Shown here piece after piece: positions 25,202 through 34,183 of a stretch of DNA of 37,666 nt. This DNA is from Paracoccaceae bacterium. GTDB taxonomy: Bacteria; Pseudomonadota; Alphaproteobacteria; Rhodobacterales; Rhodobacteraceae. The notes under the pieces are model-generated. The model searched no databases and had not been told where the DNA came from. It was given only the letters and a program-made list of their open reading frames with translations. The stretch's first letter is position 1. Every line of letters begins with the position of its first letter. The stretch covers positions 1 through 37,666 of the forward strand of contig CACBXB010000016.1 of assembly GCA_902543185.1 (NCBI GenBank), in the 5' to 3' direction. The position numbers and the translations under genes were made by a program.

Positions 25202-25906
25202 GTGAAAGATTTATTAATGCGTAGACCAGTTGATCCTAAAGTATTAGAGCTAATGCTAACTGCATTGCCAAACGTGGCATTCGATGGTTGGTCAAATTCA
25301 ACTTTCGTTGCTGCTTGTAGAGAAGCTGATATTTCTGAAAGAAAAGCAAGACTATTCTGCCCAAGGGGAGCATTGGATCTGGCAATCACGTTTCATAAGT
25401 GGGGTGATGATCAGTTTGAAACTGCATTTAAAAAGAAAAAAATTTCGGAGCTGAAAGTAAGAGAAAAGATAAGAAAAGCCGTTGAGTTAAGAATTAAACT
25501 TGCTTCCGATAAAGAAGCAGTTCGAAGAGGGGTAGTTCTTTTTGCGTTACCAATATATGCGTTTGAGGGTAGTCGCCTTATTTGGGATACCGCAGATTTA
25601 ATTTGGGAATCAATTGGAGATAATTCTGAAGATTACAACTGGTATTCTAAGAGAGCAATTTTGAGTGCGGTATATGCCTCTACTGTATTATACTGGCTAG
25701 GTGATAATAGTGAAGGAAGTGAAGAAACCTGGCATTTTTTAGATCGAAGAATTGAAGATGTTATGAAGTTCGAGAAAGCAAAAGTTCAACTTAAAACAAA
25801 TAAATTTACTAGAGAATTTAATGGTTTAACAGAAAAATTTTTGAAAACGATCAAACGACCTAGTAGGAATATAGATCCTAATTTACCCGGTTATTTGGAT
25901 ACCTAA
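25202..25906 (+). CDS. COQ9 family protein (ubiquinone biosynthesis)
   Basis: This is a 234-residue protein of the COQ9 family, a lipid-binding helper that in mitochondria supports the COQ7 hydroxylase. The N-terminal region has a TetR-like helical layout (ALPNVAFDGWSN, ACREADISERKARLFCPRG). A helical domain follows with RRGVVLFALP and a C-terminal DRRIEDVMKFEKAK. The start is a GTG at 25202; no better in-frame ATG lies close. The rpsU-COQ9 adjacency is common in Rhodobacterales. The oxidoreductase gene begins 2 bp after the stop. Confidence 0.9.
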   Translation: MKDLLMRRPVDPKVLELMLTALPNVAFDGWSNSTFVAACREADISERKARLFCPRGALDLAITFHKWGDDQFETAFKKKKISELKVREKIRKAVELRIKLASDKEAVRRGVVLFALPIYAFEGSRLIWDTADLIWESIGDNSEDYNWYSKRAILSAVYASTVLYWLGDNSEGSEETWHFLDRRIEDVMKFEKAKVQLKTNKFTREFNGLTEKFLKTIKRPSRNIDPNLPGYLDT

Positions 25907-25908
25907 AA

Positions 25909-26892
25909 ATGAAAGAAATGAGGGCAATTGAAATTTCGAAGCCCGGTGGAGCTGATGTTCTAAGGCAAGTAGTTAGGAGCATCCCAAGGCCAAGTAGAAA
26001 TGAAGTTTTAATTAAGATTTCTTATGCTGGCGTTAATCGGCCAGATATTCTGCAAAGAGCAGGATCTTACCTGCCACCTCCGGGGGCGAGTGACCTTCCA
26101 GGGCTTGAAGCTTCTGGTACAATATCAAAAATTGGAGACAATGTCACTAATTGGAATATCGGCGATGAGGTATGTGCACTTTTGCCAGGAGGGGGCTATG
26201 CCGAATACGCTTTAACGCAAGCAAGTCATTGTTTGCCCGTTCCAAAAGGTATGAGCTTAAAGCAAGCAGCTGCACTTCCTGAAACTTTTTTCACAGTATG
26301 GAGTAACGTGTTTCAAAGAGGAGAATTGAAGCCAAATGAAAGGTTTTTGGTTCATGGTGGATCATCGGGAATAGGAACTACTGCTATTCAATTAGCTAAT
26401 GTCTTTGGTAGTGAAGTTTATGCCACGGCGGGAACTGATGCAAAGTGTTTAGTTTGTGAAGAGCTTGGTGCAAAAAGAGCAATCAACTACAATAAAGAAG
26501 ATTTTTTAGATATAATCAAAAGTATTGGTGGTGTGCATCTTATCCTAGATATGGTTGGGGGCGCTTATGTCGCAAAAAATATAAACGCCTTGGTTGATGA
26601 TGGTAGATTGGTACAAATTGCCTTTTTGAAAGGTGCAAAAGTTGAGGTAAATTTTGCACAAATAATGACAAGACGCCTAACTTTTACTGGTAGTACCTTA
26701 AGGCCACAATCCGACCTTTCAAAAACTCAAATAGCCTCAGAATTGTCTGAAAAAATCTGGCCATTGTTGGGTGCTGGCAGACTAAATCCTGTTTTAGATA
26801 GTGTCTTCGAATTAGAAGATGTTGCTTCTGCGCATCTTCTAATGGAAAGCAGTAGGCACATTGGGAAAATCTTATTAAAGGTTGAACAGTAG
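25909..26892 (+). CDS. NAD(P)H-quinone oxidoreductase-like MDR protein (PIG3/zeta-crystallin type)
   Basis: This 327-residue zinc-free medium-chain dehydrogenase/reductase probably uses NADPH to reduce quinones or enones. It has the N-terminal GroES-like domain (YAGVNRPDILQRAG and PPPGASDLPGLEASG) and the Rossmann loop HGGSSGIGTTAIQLA. The C-terminal FTGSTLRPQ and SSRHIGKILLKV are typical of the PIG3-like subfamily. There are no zinc-binding cysteines. The ATG at 25909 is 2 bp after COQ9; an ATG at 25918 is possible. Coupling to COQ9 suggests a quinone-related role. Confidence 0.9.
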   Translation: MKEMRAIEISKPGGADVLRQVVRSIPRPSRNEVLIKISYAGVNRPDILQRAGSYLPPPGASDLPGLEASGTISKIGDNVTNWNIGDEVCALLPGGGYAEYALTQASHCLPVPKGMSLKQAAALPETFFTVWSNVFQRGELKPNERFLVHGGSSGIGTTAIQLANVFGSEVYATAGTDAKCLVCEELGAKRAINYNKEDFLDIIKSIGGVHLILDMVGGAYVAKNINALVDDGRLVQIAFLKGAKVEVNFAQIMTRRLTFTGSTLRPQSDLSKTQIASELSEKIWPLLGAGRLNPVLDSVFELEDVASAHLLMESSRHIGKILLKVEQ

Positions 26893-26947
26893 TTTCTTTA
26901 TAAAGGAGTTTCGTGCCCACCTATATACGATGTTCAAAAAGTAGTAC

Positions 26948-27418
26948 CTATTTATATTGAATTTTTAATATTTCGTAAGCTTTTTCGCCACCTGGAGTTT
27001 TGACTTCCACACTATCACCCTCATCTTTTCCGATAAGGGCTCTTGCAATTGGTGATTTAATATTTAGGAGCCCTGCTTCAATATTTGCTTCATGCTCTCC
27101 AACAATTTGCCAAGTTTTTTCTTCGTCAGTATCCTCATCAACTAAAGTTACTGTTGCTCCGAATTTTATTGCGCCTGCCAAGGTAGTTGGGTCTATTACA
27201 TCAGCTAAAGATATTATTGCTTCAATTTCCTTAATCCTGCCTTCTATAAAGCTTTGTTTTTCACGAGCTGAATGGTACTCGGCATTTTCTGATAAGTCGC
27301 CGTGTTCGCGCGCCTCAGAGATAGCTTGGATTATACTCGGTCGCTCTACAGATTTTAATTTTTTAAGTTCTGCTTCGAGTACGAGGCTTCCCTCTCTGGT
27401 CATTGGGATTTTTTCCAT
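26948..27418 (-). CDS. greA: Transcription elongation factor GreA
   Basis: GreA rescues backtracked RNA polymerase by stimulating transcript cleavage. The 156 residues show the N-terminal coiled coil (about 8-75), whose tip carries the acidic [12 protein letters not shown]-terminal domain follows with [14 protein letters not shown] and [16 protein letters not shown]. The ATG at 27418 gives [10 protein letters not shown], the canonical start. It faces the oxidoreductase gene across 55 bases, which hold a possible micro-ORF. The 222 bases upstream to the next + strand start are AT-rich and contain only -10-like sequences. Confidence 0.95.
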   Translation of the reverse strand: MEKIPMTREGSLVLEAELKKLKSVERPSIIQAISEAREHGDLSENAEYHSAREKQSFIEGRIKEIEAIISLADVIDPTTLAGAIKFGATVTLVDEDTDEEKTWQIVGEHEANIEAGLLNIKSPIARALIGKDEGDSVEVKTPGGEKAYEILKIQYK

Positions 27419-27640
27419 AACTCATCCGGCTTTGCTACTATATTATCATACTTTACCTTATGATGAGCAAATTAAATGTTTTTATGCAAGGCCTTGTAGA
27501 GTTGAATTCCATATATTGTTTAATTTAATGGAAATAATGCCGCAAGATATTAATTAAATGATGTGAAATGATTGACGCTTAGTATTGAGAAGGCGTACTT
27601 ATCTTCAGGTAAGAGAAGAAAAAAGTCCGAGGAGGGTTTC

Positions 27641-29293
27641 GTGTCAGAAATGGTGAGAGAGACTATGGAGTATGATGTTGTAATAGTTGGAGCTGGTCCT
27701 GCCGGCCTCTCTGCTGCTATTCGACTGAAACAACTTGATGCAAACTTAGAAGTAGTAGTACTTGAAAAAGGATCAGAAGTAGGTGCTCATATTCTGTCTG
27801 GTGCCGTTTTGGATCCTTCTGGACTAAACAAATTAATACCTGACTGGAGAGAAAAAGGTGCACCTATAGATGTGCCTGTTAAAGAAGATAATTTTTACAT
27901 TCTTGGCGAGGCAGGACAGATCCGTCTACCAAACTTCCTGATGCCGCCACTTATGAGTAACCACGGTAATTATATAGTTTCCATGGGTAACGTATGCAGA
28001 TGGATGGCAGAGCAGGCTGAAGAGATAGGTGTGGAAATATTTCCTGGGATGGCATGTTCGGATCTGGTTTTTGGAGAAACTGGTGAGGTAAAAGGGGTGA
28101 TTGCTGGTGAATTTGGTAAAAACTCTGATGGTTCAATTGGTGAGGCCTATGAACCAGGAATGGAATTACATGGAAGGTATGTGCTTCTTTCTGAGGGAGC
28201 CAGGGGATCGCTAGCAAAACAAGTCATTAAAAAATTTAACTTAGACTCTGAATGTGATGTGCCAAAATTTGGAATTGGAATGAAAGAAATTTGGGAAGTT
28301 GATCCAGAGCTTCACAATGAAGGTGAGGTTACACATACAATGGGTTGGCCTTTGGGATTTAAAAGCTCGGGGGGCTCTTTTGTTTATCACTTAAATAATA
28401 ATCAGGTCTATGTTGGATATATAGTGGACTTGAATTATAAAAATCCATTTTTATCGCCTTATATGGAATTTCAGCAGTTTAAGCATCATCCAAAAATTAA
28501 AAGGCTGCTAACTGGTGGTAAACGTATAGCCTATGGAGCAAGAGCTGTTACTAAAGGTGGTTTGCAATCAATTCCTAGGGTTGCTTTTCCGGGAGGAGCT
28601 TTGTTGGGCTGTTCTGCTGGCCTTGTAAATTTACCCAGAATAAAAGGTAACCACAACGCTATGCATTCTGGGATAGAGGCGGCCGAATCCGTTTACAATG
28701 CTATAAAAGATGACAGATTTGGGGATCTTCTTTTAGACTATGATTTAAAATTAAAAACTGAAGCTGTTGGAAAAGACCTAAAAAAAGTTCGTAATGTTGC
28801 TCCTTTGAATGCTCGGTTTGGCCCACTAGGAGGCCTAATTATGGGTGGATTTGATATGTGGTTTCAGACACTATTTAAATTTTCGCTGTTTGGCAGTCTG
28901 AAACATGGAAAATCTGATGCGGAGTCTACTGAGAGCGCTGCAAAGCATAAGGAGATTAAATATCCAAAACCGGATGGTTCGATAAGCTTTGATCGTTTGA
29001 CTAACGTGTCATTTTCAATGACTAATCATGAAGAAAATCAACCATGCCATTTGCACCTTAATAATCCAGAAATACCAATATCCGTGAACCTGCCCCAATT
29101 TAGTGAGCCTGCTCAAAGATATTGCCCTGCCGGAGTTTATGAGGTTGTTAGAACCGAAGAAGAAAAAGCACGGTTTGTGGTTAACTTCCAGAACTGTGTG
29201 CATTGTAAAACTTGTGATATAAAAGATCCTAGCCAGAACATTAATTGGATGACGCCCCAGGGTGGTGATGGACCCAATTATCCTAATATGTAG
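27641..29293 (+). CDS. Electron transfer flavoprotein-ubiquinone oxidoreductase
   Basis: ETF-QO takes electrons from ETF, reduced by acyl-CoA and related dehydrogenases, and passes them to ubiquinone at the inner membrane. The 550 residues have the FAD motif VGAGPAGLSAA (about 16-26) and long central FAD/quinone domains. A C-terminal 4Fe-4S cluster region has CPAGVYE and then CVHCKTC, followed by the typical ending GGDGPNYPNM. The frame runs upstream to a TTG at 27572, but GAGGAGGG (27629-27636) marks the GTG at 27641. The gene stands alone, with a hairpin after it. Confidence 0.95.
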   Translation: MSEMVRETMEYDVVIVGAGPAGLSAAIRLKQLDANLEVVVLEKGSEVGAHILSGAVLDPSGLNKLIPDWREKGAPIDVPVKEDNFYILGEAGQIRLPNFLMPPLMSNHGNYIVSMGNVCRWMAEQAEEIGVEIFPGMACSDLVFGETGEVKGVIAGEFGKNSDGSIGEAYEPGMELHGRYVLLSEGARGSLAKQVIKKFNLDSECDVPKFGIGMKEIWEVDPELHNEGEVTHTMGWPLGFKSSGGSFVYHLNNNQVYVGYIVDLNYKNPFLSPYMEFQQFKHHPKIKRLLTGGKRIAYGARAVTKGGLQSIPRVAFPGGALLGCSAGLVNLPRIKGNHNAMHSGIEAAESVYNAIKDDRFGDLLLDYDLKLKTEAVGKDLKKVRNVAPLNARFGPLGGLIMGGFDMWFQTLFKFSLFGSLKHGKSDAESTESAAKHKEIKYPKPDGSISFDRLTNVSFSMTNHEENQPCHLHLNNPEIPISVNLPQFSEPAQRYCPAGVYEVVRTEEEKARFVVNFQNCVHCKTCDIKDPSQNINWMTPQGGDGPNYPNM

Positions 29294-29302
29294 TTAACGG
29301 AA

Positions 29303-29330
29303 AATCCTTTAAAATTTCTATTAAAGGATT
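29303..29330 (+). repeat. Perfect 10-bp inverted repeat after the ETF-QO gene
   Basis: AATCCTTTAA (29303-29312) and TTAAAGGATT (29321-29330) enclose an 8-base loop, 9 bp after the stop. No T-run follows, so it is a poor intrinsic terminator. It may be a 3' hairpin protecting the mRNA or a regulatory site for the TPR gene 33 bp downstream. Confidence 0.5.
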
Positions 29331-29362
29331 AGGTTATCCATTAAGAGTGTTAAGCTGATTAA

Positions 29363-31042
29363 ATGAACAAATTTTTGCAAATCTTACTGGTATTTCTCGT
29401 AGTTTCGATTTCCGAGCTGGCATCAGCTTCGTCTGGAGCATATTTGGCAGGTAGACAGGCTATTTCCGATCATAACTTTGTAATTGCTTCTAAATTTCAA
29501 GCCAGGAGTATAAGTGCTGATCCGACAAACTCTAAGCTTTTAGAAAGTCTTATGATATCTTTTATAGCTCAAGGATCAGTAGATGAAGCTGTATCTATTG
29601 CGGAGGTTTATCAAGACACTGGTAGTTTAAGCCAAATCTCACAAATGATTTTATTAGCCTCAATGATTAAAGATGGGCAAACAGAAGCTTTTTTAAATTT
29701 CGTTAAAAATGCCAGTGAAATGACCCCAATATTAAAAGACTTATTATCCGCTTGGATACTTATGGGATTGGATGATGAACTAAATGCAAATCGAATTTTT
29801 GATAAAACAGCGAAAGTTCAAGGTATGGAGCAATTTGCAAATTTTCATCGCGCAATGTCGCAAGTTGCAGCAGGAAAAGTTGACCAAGCCCAAAGAACAT
29901 TTGACCTTATTCATAGTGATCAAGCAAGTCCAACGCGACGATCGGTTATTTACCATACTAAAATACTCCTGTCTCAGAGCAAATTTAAAGAAGCGCGGCA
30001 ATTACTGGAAAAATGGTTTGGACCTACATTTGATCCTGAGATTGAGGGACTTTATGTAAACGCGGCTAAGGAAAAGGCTTATCCTACAAGCTCATTTCCT
30101 AAGACAAATATAGCGGTGGCTGATGTCTTTCACTCCATTGCAAATTTAGTTTCAAAAGAGGCTGATCCAACTTTCACCCTCATTTATTCAAGGCTAGCGC
30201 AGTATTTGGATCGTAATCACGTTGATTCAACATTGATGACGGCAGATCTTCTTGTAGAGTTGGGCCAATATGATTTGGCGATAAAAGAACATGAAAAACT
30301 TTCTGACAGTCAACCACAGTTTTTTGCCTCAGAATTGGGAAGAGCAGAGGCTTTGCGTTCTTCTGGTAAAGAAATGGCGGCGATCGAAGTGTTGGTTGAC
30401 TTAACACGTCAGTACCCAAATTCTGCTAATAGTTTTAGTATATTAGGGCATCACTACAGACGGATAGAGGCTTATGATAAGGCCGAAGTTTCTTATAGGG
30501 AAGCAATAAAACTATACGAGGCTAAGGGAGAAGCTGGTTGGTTTTTATATTATGTTCGTGGAATAACTAGAGAGAGGTTAGATCTTTGGGGTTTAGCTGA
30601 AAAAGATTTTCGAAAAGCACTTTCTCTTAACCCCACCCAGCCACAAGTTTTGAATTATCTAGGATATTCACTAATAGAAAAAAATTCCAACTTAGATGAA
30701 GCTTTGGATATGATTGAAAGGGCTGTTAAGGAAAGCCCTGATAGCGGTTACATTGTCGATAGTCTTGGCTGGGGTTATTATAAACTTGGTCAGTATGAAA
30801 AGGCTGTTCCAAACTTAGAAAGAGCTGCTGAATTGATGCCTGTCGACCCAATTGTAAATGATCATTTGGGTGATGTTTATTGGATGGTAGGAAGAAAAAC
30901 TGAGGCTGAGTTTCAGTGGCGAAGAGCTTTGTCTTTTGATCCAGAAACGGAAGAGATAGAGCGTATAAAGAAAAAATTGAAAGTTGGTCTTACTCAAGTA
31001 CTCTTGGAAGAAAATAAGGGGACTGGATCATTAGTAAAATAG
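29363..31042 (+). CDS. Exported tetratricopeptide-repeat protein
   Basis: The 559 residues start with a signal-like segment (about 1-22, MNKFLQ then a hydrophobic core ending ELASA), so the protein is probably periplasmic. The rest is helical repeats, weak in the first half. Clear TPR units appear from about residue 300 on, for example LNPTQPQVLNYLGYSLIEK, SGYIVDSLGWGYYKLGQYEK and DPIVNDHLGDVYWMVGRKTE. TPR arrays mediate protein contacts, and the client is unknown. It is followed without a gap by ispE (TAGTG overlap), an order I know from other Rhodobacterales. Confidence 0.87.
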   Translation: MNKFLQILLVFLVVSISELASASSGAYLAGRQAISDHNFVIASKFQARSISADPTNSKLLESLMISFIAQGSVDEAVSIAEVYQDTGSLSQISQMILLASMIKDGQTEAFLNFVKNASEMTPILKDLLSAWILMGLDDELNANRIFDKTAKVQGMEQFANFHRAMSQVAAGKVDQAQRTFDLIHSDQASPTRRSVIYHTKILLSQSKFKEARQLLEKWFGPTFDPEIEGLYVNAAKEKAYPTSSFPKTNIAVADVFHSIANLVSKEADPTFTLIYSRLAQYLDRNHVDSTLMTADLLVELGQYDLAIKEHEKLSDSQPQFFASELGRAEALRSSGKEMAAIEVLVDLTRQYPNSANSFSILGHHYRRIEAYDKAEVSYREAIKLYEAKGEAGWFLYYVRGITRERLDLWGLAEKDFRKALSLNPTQPQVLNYLGYSLIEKNSNLDEALDMIERAVKESPDSGYIVDSLGWGYYKLGQYEKAVPNLERAAELMPVDPIVNDHLGDVYWMVGRKTEAEFQWRRALSFDPETEEIERIKKKLKVGLTQVLLEENKGTGSLVK

Positions 31043-31893
31043 TGTTTGAAGAAAAAGCTAGCGCAAAAGTCAACTTGTGTTTGCAGATTGTGGGTCAAAA
31101 ATCGAATGGCTTTCATTTGTTAGACTCAATTGTAGGGTTCACAGAATTTGGTGATCACTTATCTTTTAAAAAAAGTGACAAGCTAGAGCTCACGGTGCAG
31201 GGTGCGTTTTCTAATCAAATACCAGTAGACAGGTCCAATTTGATTTTGAAGGCAGCAGAATTAGTAAGAAAACTTAATAATATTAAAACCGGTGCCCAAA
31301 TAACACTAACCAAAAATTTACCTCCAAGTGCTGGTTTAGGTGGAGGATCTAGTGATGCTGCAGCGACTATCCGTGGACTATCCCGAATGTGGGGTACAGA
31401 TCTTCCAGAAATACATGACCTGATGAAAATAGGATCCGACTTGCCAGTTTGCATTAATCAAAAAACGCAGCATATGAAAGGTTTTGGTGAAGTTTTAAAC
31501 GTAGTAAATACGTTTCCAAACCTTCCTATCCTATTGGTAAATCCTTTGAAAAAAGTCTCAACACAAACAGTTTTTCGCAAGCTTGTAAATAAGAAAAATT
31601 CACCTCTATCAAAATATGAAAAGTTATTTCAGACAAAAAAAGATTGGATAAATTGGTTACTTTTACAGCGAAATGATTTGATGGAGCCAGCTGTAAGTGT
31701 CGAGCCAGTCATATCAGAAGTTTTGCAATTTATTTCAAATCAAATTTCTGTTGAGAAGGTTTCGATGTCGGGGTCTGGTGCTACCTGTTTTGGAGTTTTT
31801 GAAAATAAGCACGACTGCGATTTAGCTATGAAAAAGGTCCGACGAGAACGGCCAGAGTGGTGGAGCGTTTCTACTGAAATAATAGCTACTTAG
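31042..31893 (+). CDS. ispE: 4-diphosphocytidyl-2-C-methyl-D-erythritol kinase
   Basis: IspE phosphorylates CDP-methylerythritol in the non-mevalonate isoprenoid pathway. The 283 residues start with the typical AKVNLCLQIVG and carry the GHMP-kinase ATP loop PPSAGLGGGSSDAAA (94-108). SDLPVCI is also present, and MSGSGATCFGVF near the C-terminus is the second GHMP motif. The start is a GTG at 31042 overlapping the TAG of the TPR gene. The 3' end overlaps the convergent polyprenyl synthase gene by 8 bp. That neighbour uses the pathway's end products. Confidence 0.94.
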   Translation: MFEEKASAKVNLCLQIVGQKSNGFHLLDSIVGFTEFGDHLSFKKSDKLELTVQGAFSNQIPVDRSNLILKAAELVRKLNNIKTGAQITLTKNLPPSAGLGGGSSDAAATIRGLSRMWGTDLPEIHDLMKIGSDLPVCINQKTQHMKGFGEVLNVVNTFPNLPILLVNPLKKVSTQTVFRKLVNKKNSPLSKYEKLFQTKKDWINWLLLQRNDLMEPAVSVEPVISEVLQFISNQISVEKVSMSGSGATCFGVFENKHDCDLAMKKVRRERPEWWSVSTEIIAT

Positions 31894-32881
31894 ATCTCGT
31901 TAACACATAATCTGCTAAATCTGATAAAAGAATTGTGATCTCAGATTTTGGTAATGTTCTCAGTGCAAGTTTTGCTTTATTAACCCAAAGCTCTGCCTCT
32001 TTACGAGTATCACTTACTGCATCATGTTTTTGCATTATCAAAAGAGCCTTATTCCAATCGTCCTCTTTTTGATCGCCTTTTTCAATTGTTCTTTTCCAAA
32101 ATTCTAGTTCACTGTTGGTAGATTTTTTAATAGCTTTTATAAACGGCATTGTTAATTTCCGTTCCCGAAAATCATCTCCGTTGTTTTTCCCTGTATTTTG
32201 CAGGCTGCCTTCCACGTCTAATAAATCATCGATTATTTGAAAAGCTATACCCAATGCATCCCCATATTCATAAAGAGCTTTACAAGCATATTCGTCTGCT
32301 CCTGCTACCTCACCGCCAACTTGAGTTGCTGCGGAAAATAGGGCGGCTGTTTTCCCTCGAATAACTTTTAAGTAAGTAGTTTCGTCTGTTTTAATGTTCT
32401 TTGAAACGGTAAGCTGTAATACTTCTCCCTCCGCTATAGTGGCTGAAGCACTGGCTAGTATATCTAGAATTGTCAGTGAACCGATTTCCACCATTAATTG
32501 AAATGAGCGCGAAAAAAGGTAATCGCCAACCAAAACTGATGATTTGTTATCCCATAATAAATTTGCTGTGGGTCTGCCGCGTCTCTTTAAGCTTTCATCT
32601 ACAACGTCGTCATGAAGCAATGTTGCGGTGTGGATAAATTCGACTGTTGCTGCCAAATTTAAATGCTTATCACCAGAATAGTCGAACAAACGTGCTGCGG
32701 CTAAAGTCAGCATCGGTCTTATTTTTTTACCTCCTGCGCCGACCAAATGGGAGGTTACTTCTGGTATTCTAGGCGCATTTTCAGAAGCCATTCGTTCACG
32801 AATGATCTTATTTACACTTAGCATTTCTAACTCAAGAATTTTAGCTAGCTTTTCATCTGGTTGTATTTTTTTATCCAACAC
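31886..32881 (-). CDS. Polyprenyl diphosphate synthase (ubiquinone side-chain type)
   Basis: This trans-prenyltransferase extends farnesyl diphosphate with IPP to make the long tail of ubiquinone (octa- or decaprenyl). The 331 residues contain GKKIRPMLTLAAA, the first Asp-rich motif DDVVD (91-95) followed by SLKRRGRPTAN, and the second DDLLD (218-222). The chain length cannot be fixed from sequence. The start is a GTG at 32881, with a TTG one codon later. It is divergent from the DUF2007 gene, with 55 bp between the start codons, and converges on ispE. Confidence 0.92.
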   Translation of the reverse strand: MLDKKIQPDEKLAKILELEMLSVNKIIRERMASENAPRIPEVTSHLVGAGGKKIRPMLTLAAARLFDYSGDKHLNLAATVEFIHTATLLHDDVVDESLKRRGRPTANLLWDNKSSVLVGDYLFSRSFQLMVEIGSLTILDILASASATIAEGEVLQLTVSKNIKTDETTYLKVIRGKTAALFSAATQVGGEVAGADEYACKALYEYGDALGIAFQIIDDLLDVEGSLQNTGKNNGDDFRERKLTMPFIKAIKKSTNSELEFWKRTIEKGDQKEDDWNKALLIMQKHDAVSDTRKEAELWVNKAKLALRTLPKSEITILLSDLADYVLTRSK

Positions 32882-32936
32882 TGATTAAACCTTATCTTTT
32901 CTCGACATATATGGCGCCAGCTCATAAAGTTTTCTT

Positions 32937-33155
32937 ATGAAAGAATTATTTAGAACAAATGATATAACGCAATTTGTATACGCCGAAACTATCCTGAACT
33001 CAAATGATATAGTATCTTTTACTCTCGACGAGAACATCAGTGTATTAGAAGGATCAATTGGCATATTGCCACGGCGGTTGATGGTATTAGAGAATGATTA
33101 TGAACAGGCTTTGGAGCTGTTGGAAGATTTTGGTTTAGATTTGAAAAGTATTTAA
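32937..33155 (+). CDS. DUF2007 domain protein (putative signal-transducing)
   Basis: This is a 72-residue protein of the DUF2007 family, beginning MKELFRTNDITQFVYAETIL and containing ISVLEGSIGILPRRLMV. The fold is small, alpha-beta, and related to PII-like sensors by annotation only. No function is established. The methyltransferase gene starts 1 bp after the stop, so the two form a unit. It starts with an ATG at 32937, divergent from the polyprenyl synthase. Confidence 0.82.
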   Translation: MKELFRTNDITQFVYAETILNSNDIVSFTLDENISVLEGSIGILPRRLMVLENDYEQALELLEDFGLDLKSI

Positions 33156-33156
33156 T

Positions 33157-33903
33157 GTGAACGATTTTACTAAAGATAGCTTTCTAGGAGGTGGTATTAA
33201 GATTTGGCAACCTAAAAAGGGTTACAGGGCAGGGATAGACCCGATATTATTGGCGGCATCAGTAAATGTAAGTGAAGGTCAAAAAGTTTTGGATCTTGGT
33301 TGTGGTGTAGGAACGGCTAGTTTTGCTATTGGTTATAGAGTTAAAAATGTTGAGCTATACGGCATCGAAATTCAAAAAGTTTTTGCAGATCTGGCGAATT
33401 TAAATTCAGAAGAAAATGGAATAGAATTAAAATTAGAGTGTTCTAATATCTCTAATTTGTCATCGAATATTACTAGTAAAAGTTTCGATCATGTAATAGC
33501 AAATCCGCCTTACTTTGATAGAAAAACTTCGGTTAGAAGTATGAACTTAGCTAAAGAAAAATCATTTGGAGATACATGTCCTATTTCTGAATGGTTGAAA
33601 GTGGCTGCAAAACGTGCAAAGCCAAAAGGCTTTGTGCATTTTATAGTTAGATCTGACCGGTTACCGGAAATGTTTAGAAATATGCCAAATAGCTTAGGTA
33701 GCTTGGTAATAACGCCCATTCTTTCACGTAAGAATGAGAATGCTAAACTTACAATTTTACATGCAAAAAAAAATGGTCGTGCTTGTTTTGTAATCTCATC
33801 ACCTATAATTCTGCATCCGTTAAAAAATGGCTCCCAAGAAAAGTATGTTCCTGAAGTTGATCAGGTACTTAGGAACGGCGCAAGCCTAATAAACTGGATT
33901 TGA
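33157..33903 (+). CDS. tRNA1(Val) (adenine-N6)-methyltransferase-like protein (TrmN6 type)
   Basis: This 248-residue SAM-dependent methylase probably methylates an exocyclic adenine amine, like TrmN6/YfiC acting on A37 of tRNA-Val. It has the SAM-binding VLDLGCGVGT (44-53), the acidic GIEIQ after the second strand, and the N6-adenine catalytic motif ANPPYF (115-120). The N-terminal QPKKGYRAGIDPILLAA is conserved in this family. The start is a GTG at 33157, 1 bp after the DUF2007 stop. Confidence 0.88.
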   Translation: MNDFTKDSFLGGGIKIWQPKKGYRAGIDPILLAASVNVSEGQKVLDLGCGVGTASFAIGYRVKNVELYGIEIQKVFADLANLNSEENGIELKLECSNISNLSSNITSKSFDHVIANPPYFDRKTSVRSMNLAKEKSFGDTCPISEWLKVAAKRAKPKGFVHFIVRSDRLPEMFRNMPNSLGSLVITPILSRKNENAKLTILHAKKNGRACFVISSPIILHPLKNGSQEKYVPEVDQVLRNGASLINWI

Positions 33904-34015
33904 TGCATGCATTTTATGAACAACGGCGGAAATTGGCCGAATTCGATATAACTCAAGTGACATGACCAAAAAATTATGCTCAAATCGACTTATTGGTAGC
34001 GAAAGGAGAACAAAA

Positions 34016-34180
34016 TTGAGCATTACGTCGCATATCCAAAATCTCAAACAAAAGCATGCAAAGCTTTCAAGTGAAGTTGAGCAAGCTTATAAGTCGCCAG
34101 CCTCAGATGAATTATATATTTCTCAATTGAAAAAAGAAAAATTACGTTTGAAAGAAGAGATTTCACGGCTCTCTAGATAG
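34016..34180 (+). CDS. DUF465/YdcH family small coiled-coil protein
   Basis: This is a 54-residue product typical of DUF465, forming a helical hairpin. The residues SITSHIQNLKQKHAKLSSEV are followed by a short turn and LKKEKLRLKEEISRLS. The frame is open to an ATG at 33962, but AGGAGA (34004-34009) lies 6 bp before the TTG at 34016, and the family starts here. It ends 3 bp before the stop of the convergent LacI-type repressor. The function is unknown. Confidence 0.82.
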   Translation: MSITSHIQNLKQKHAKLSSEVEQAYKSPASDELYISQLKKEKLRLKEEISRLSR

Positions 34181-34183
34181 CCT

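Noticed and set aside
27444-27465. TATCATA and TATGATG inverted pair upstream of greA as a third copy of the TATGAT-type palindromes
   Set aside because: The arms face the opposite way from the pyk case, the spacer differs, and both arms are simply -10-like sequences.
27000-27557. Long + strand open frame (185 codons) across greA
   Set aside because: It is the antisense shadow of greA: serine-rich, low-complexity translation, no domain, no ribosome-binding site.
27572-27640. N-terminal extension of the ETF-QO frame from a TTG
   Set aside because: GAGGAGGG at 27629-27636 clearly marks the GTG at 27641, and the extension is not ETF-QO-like.
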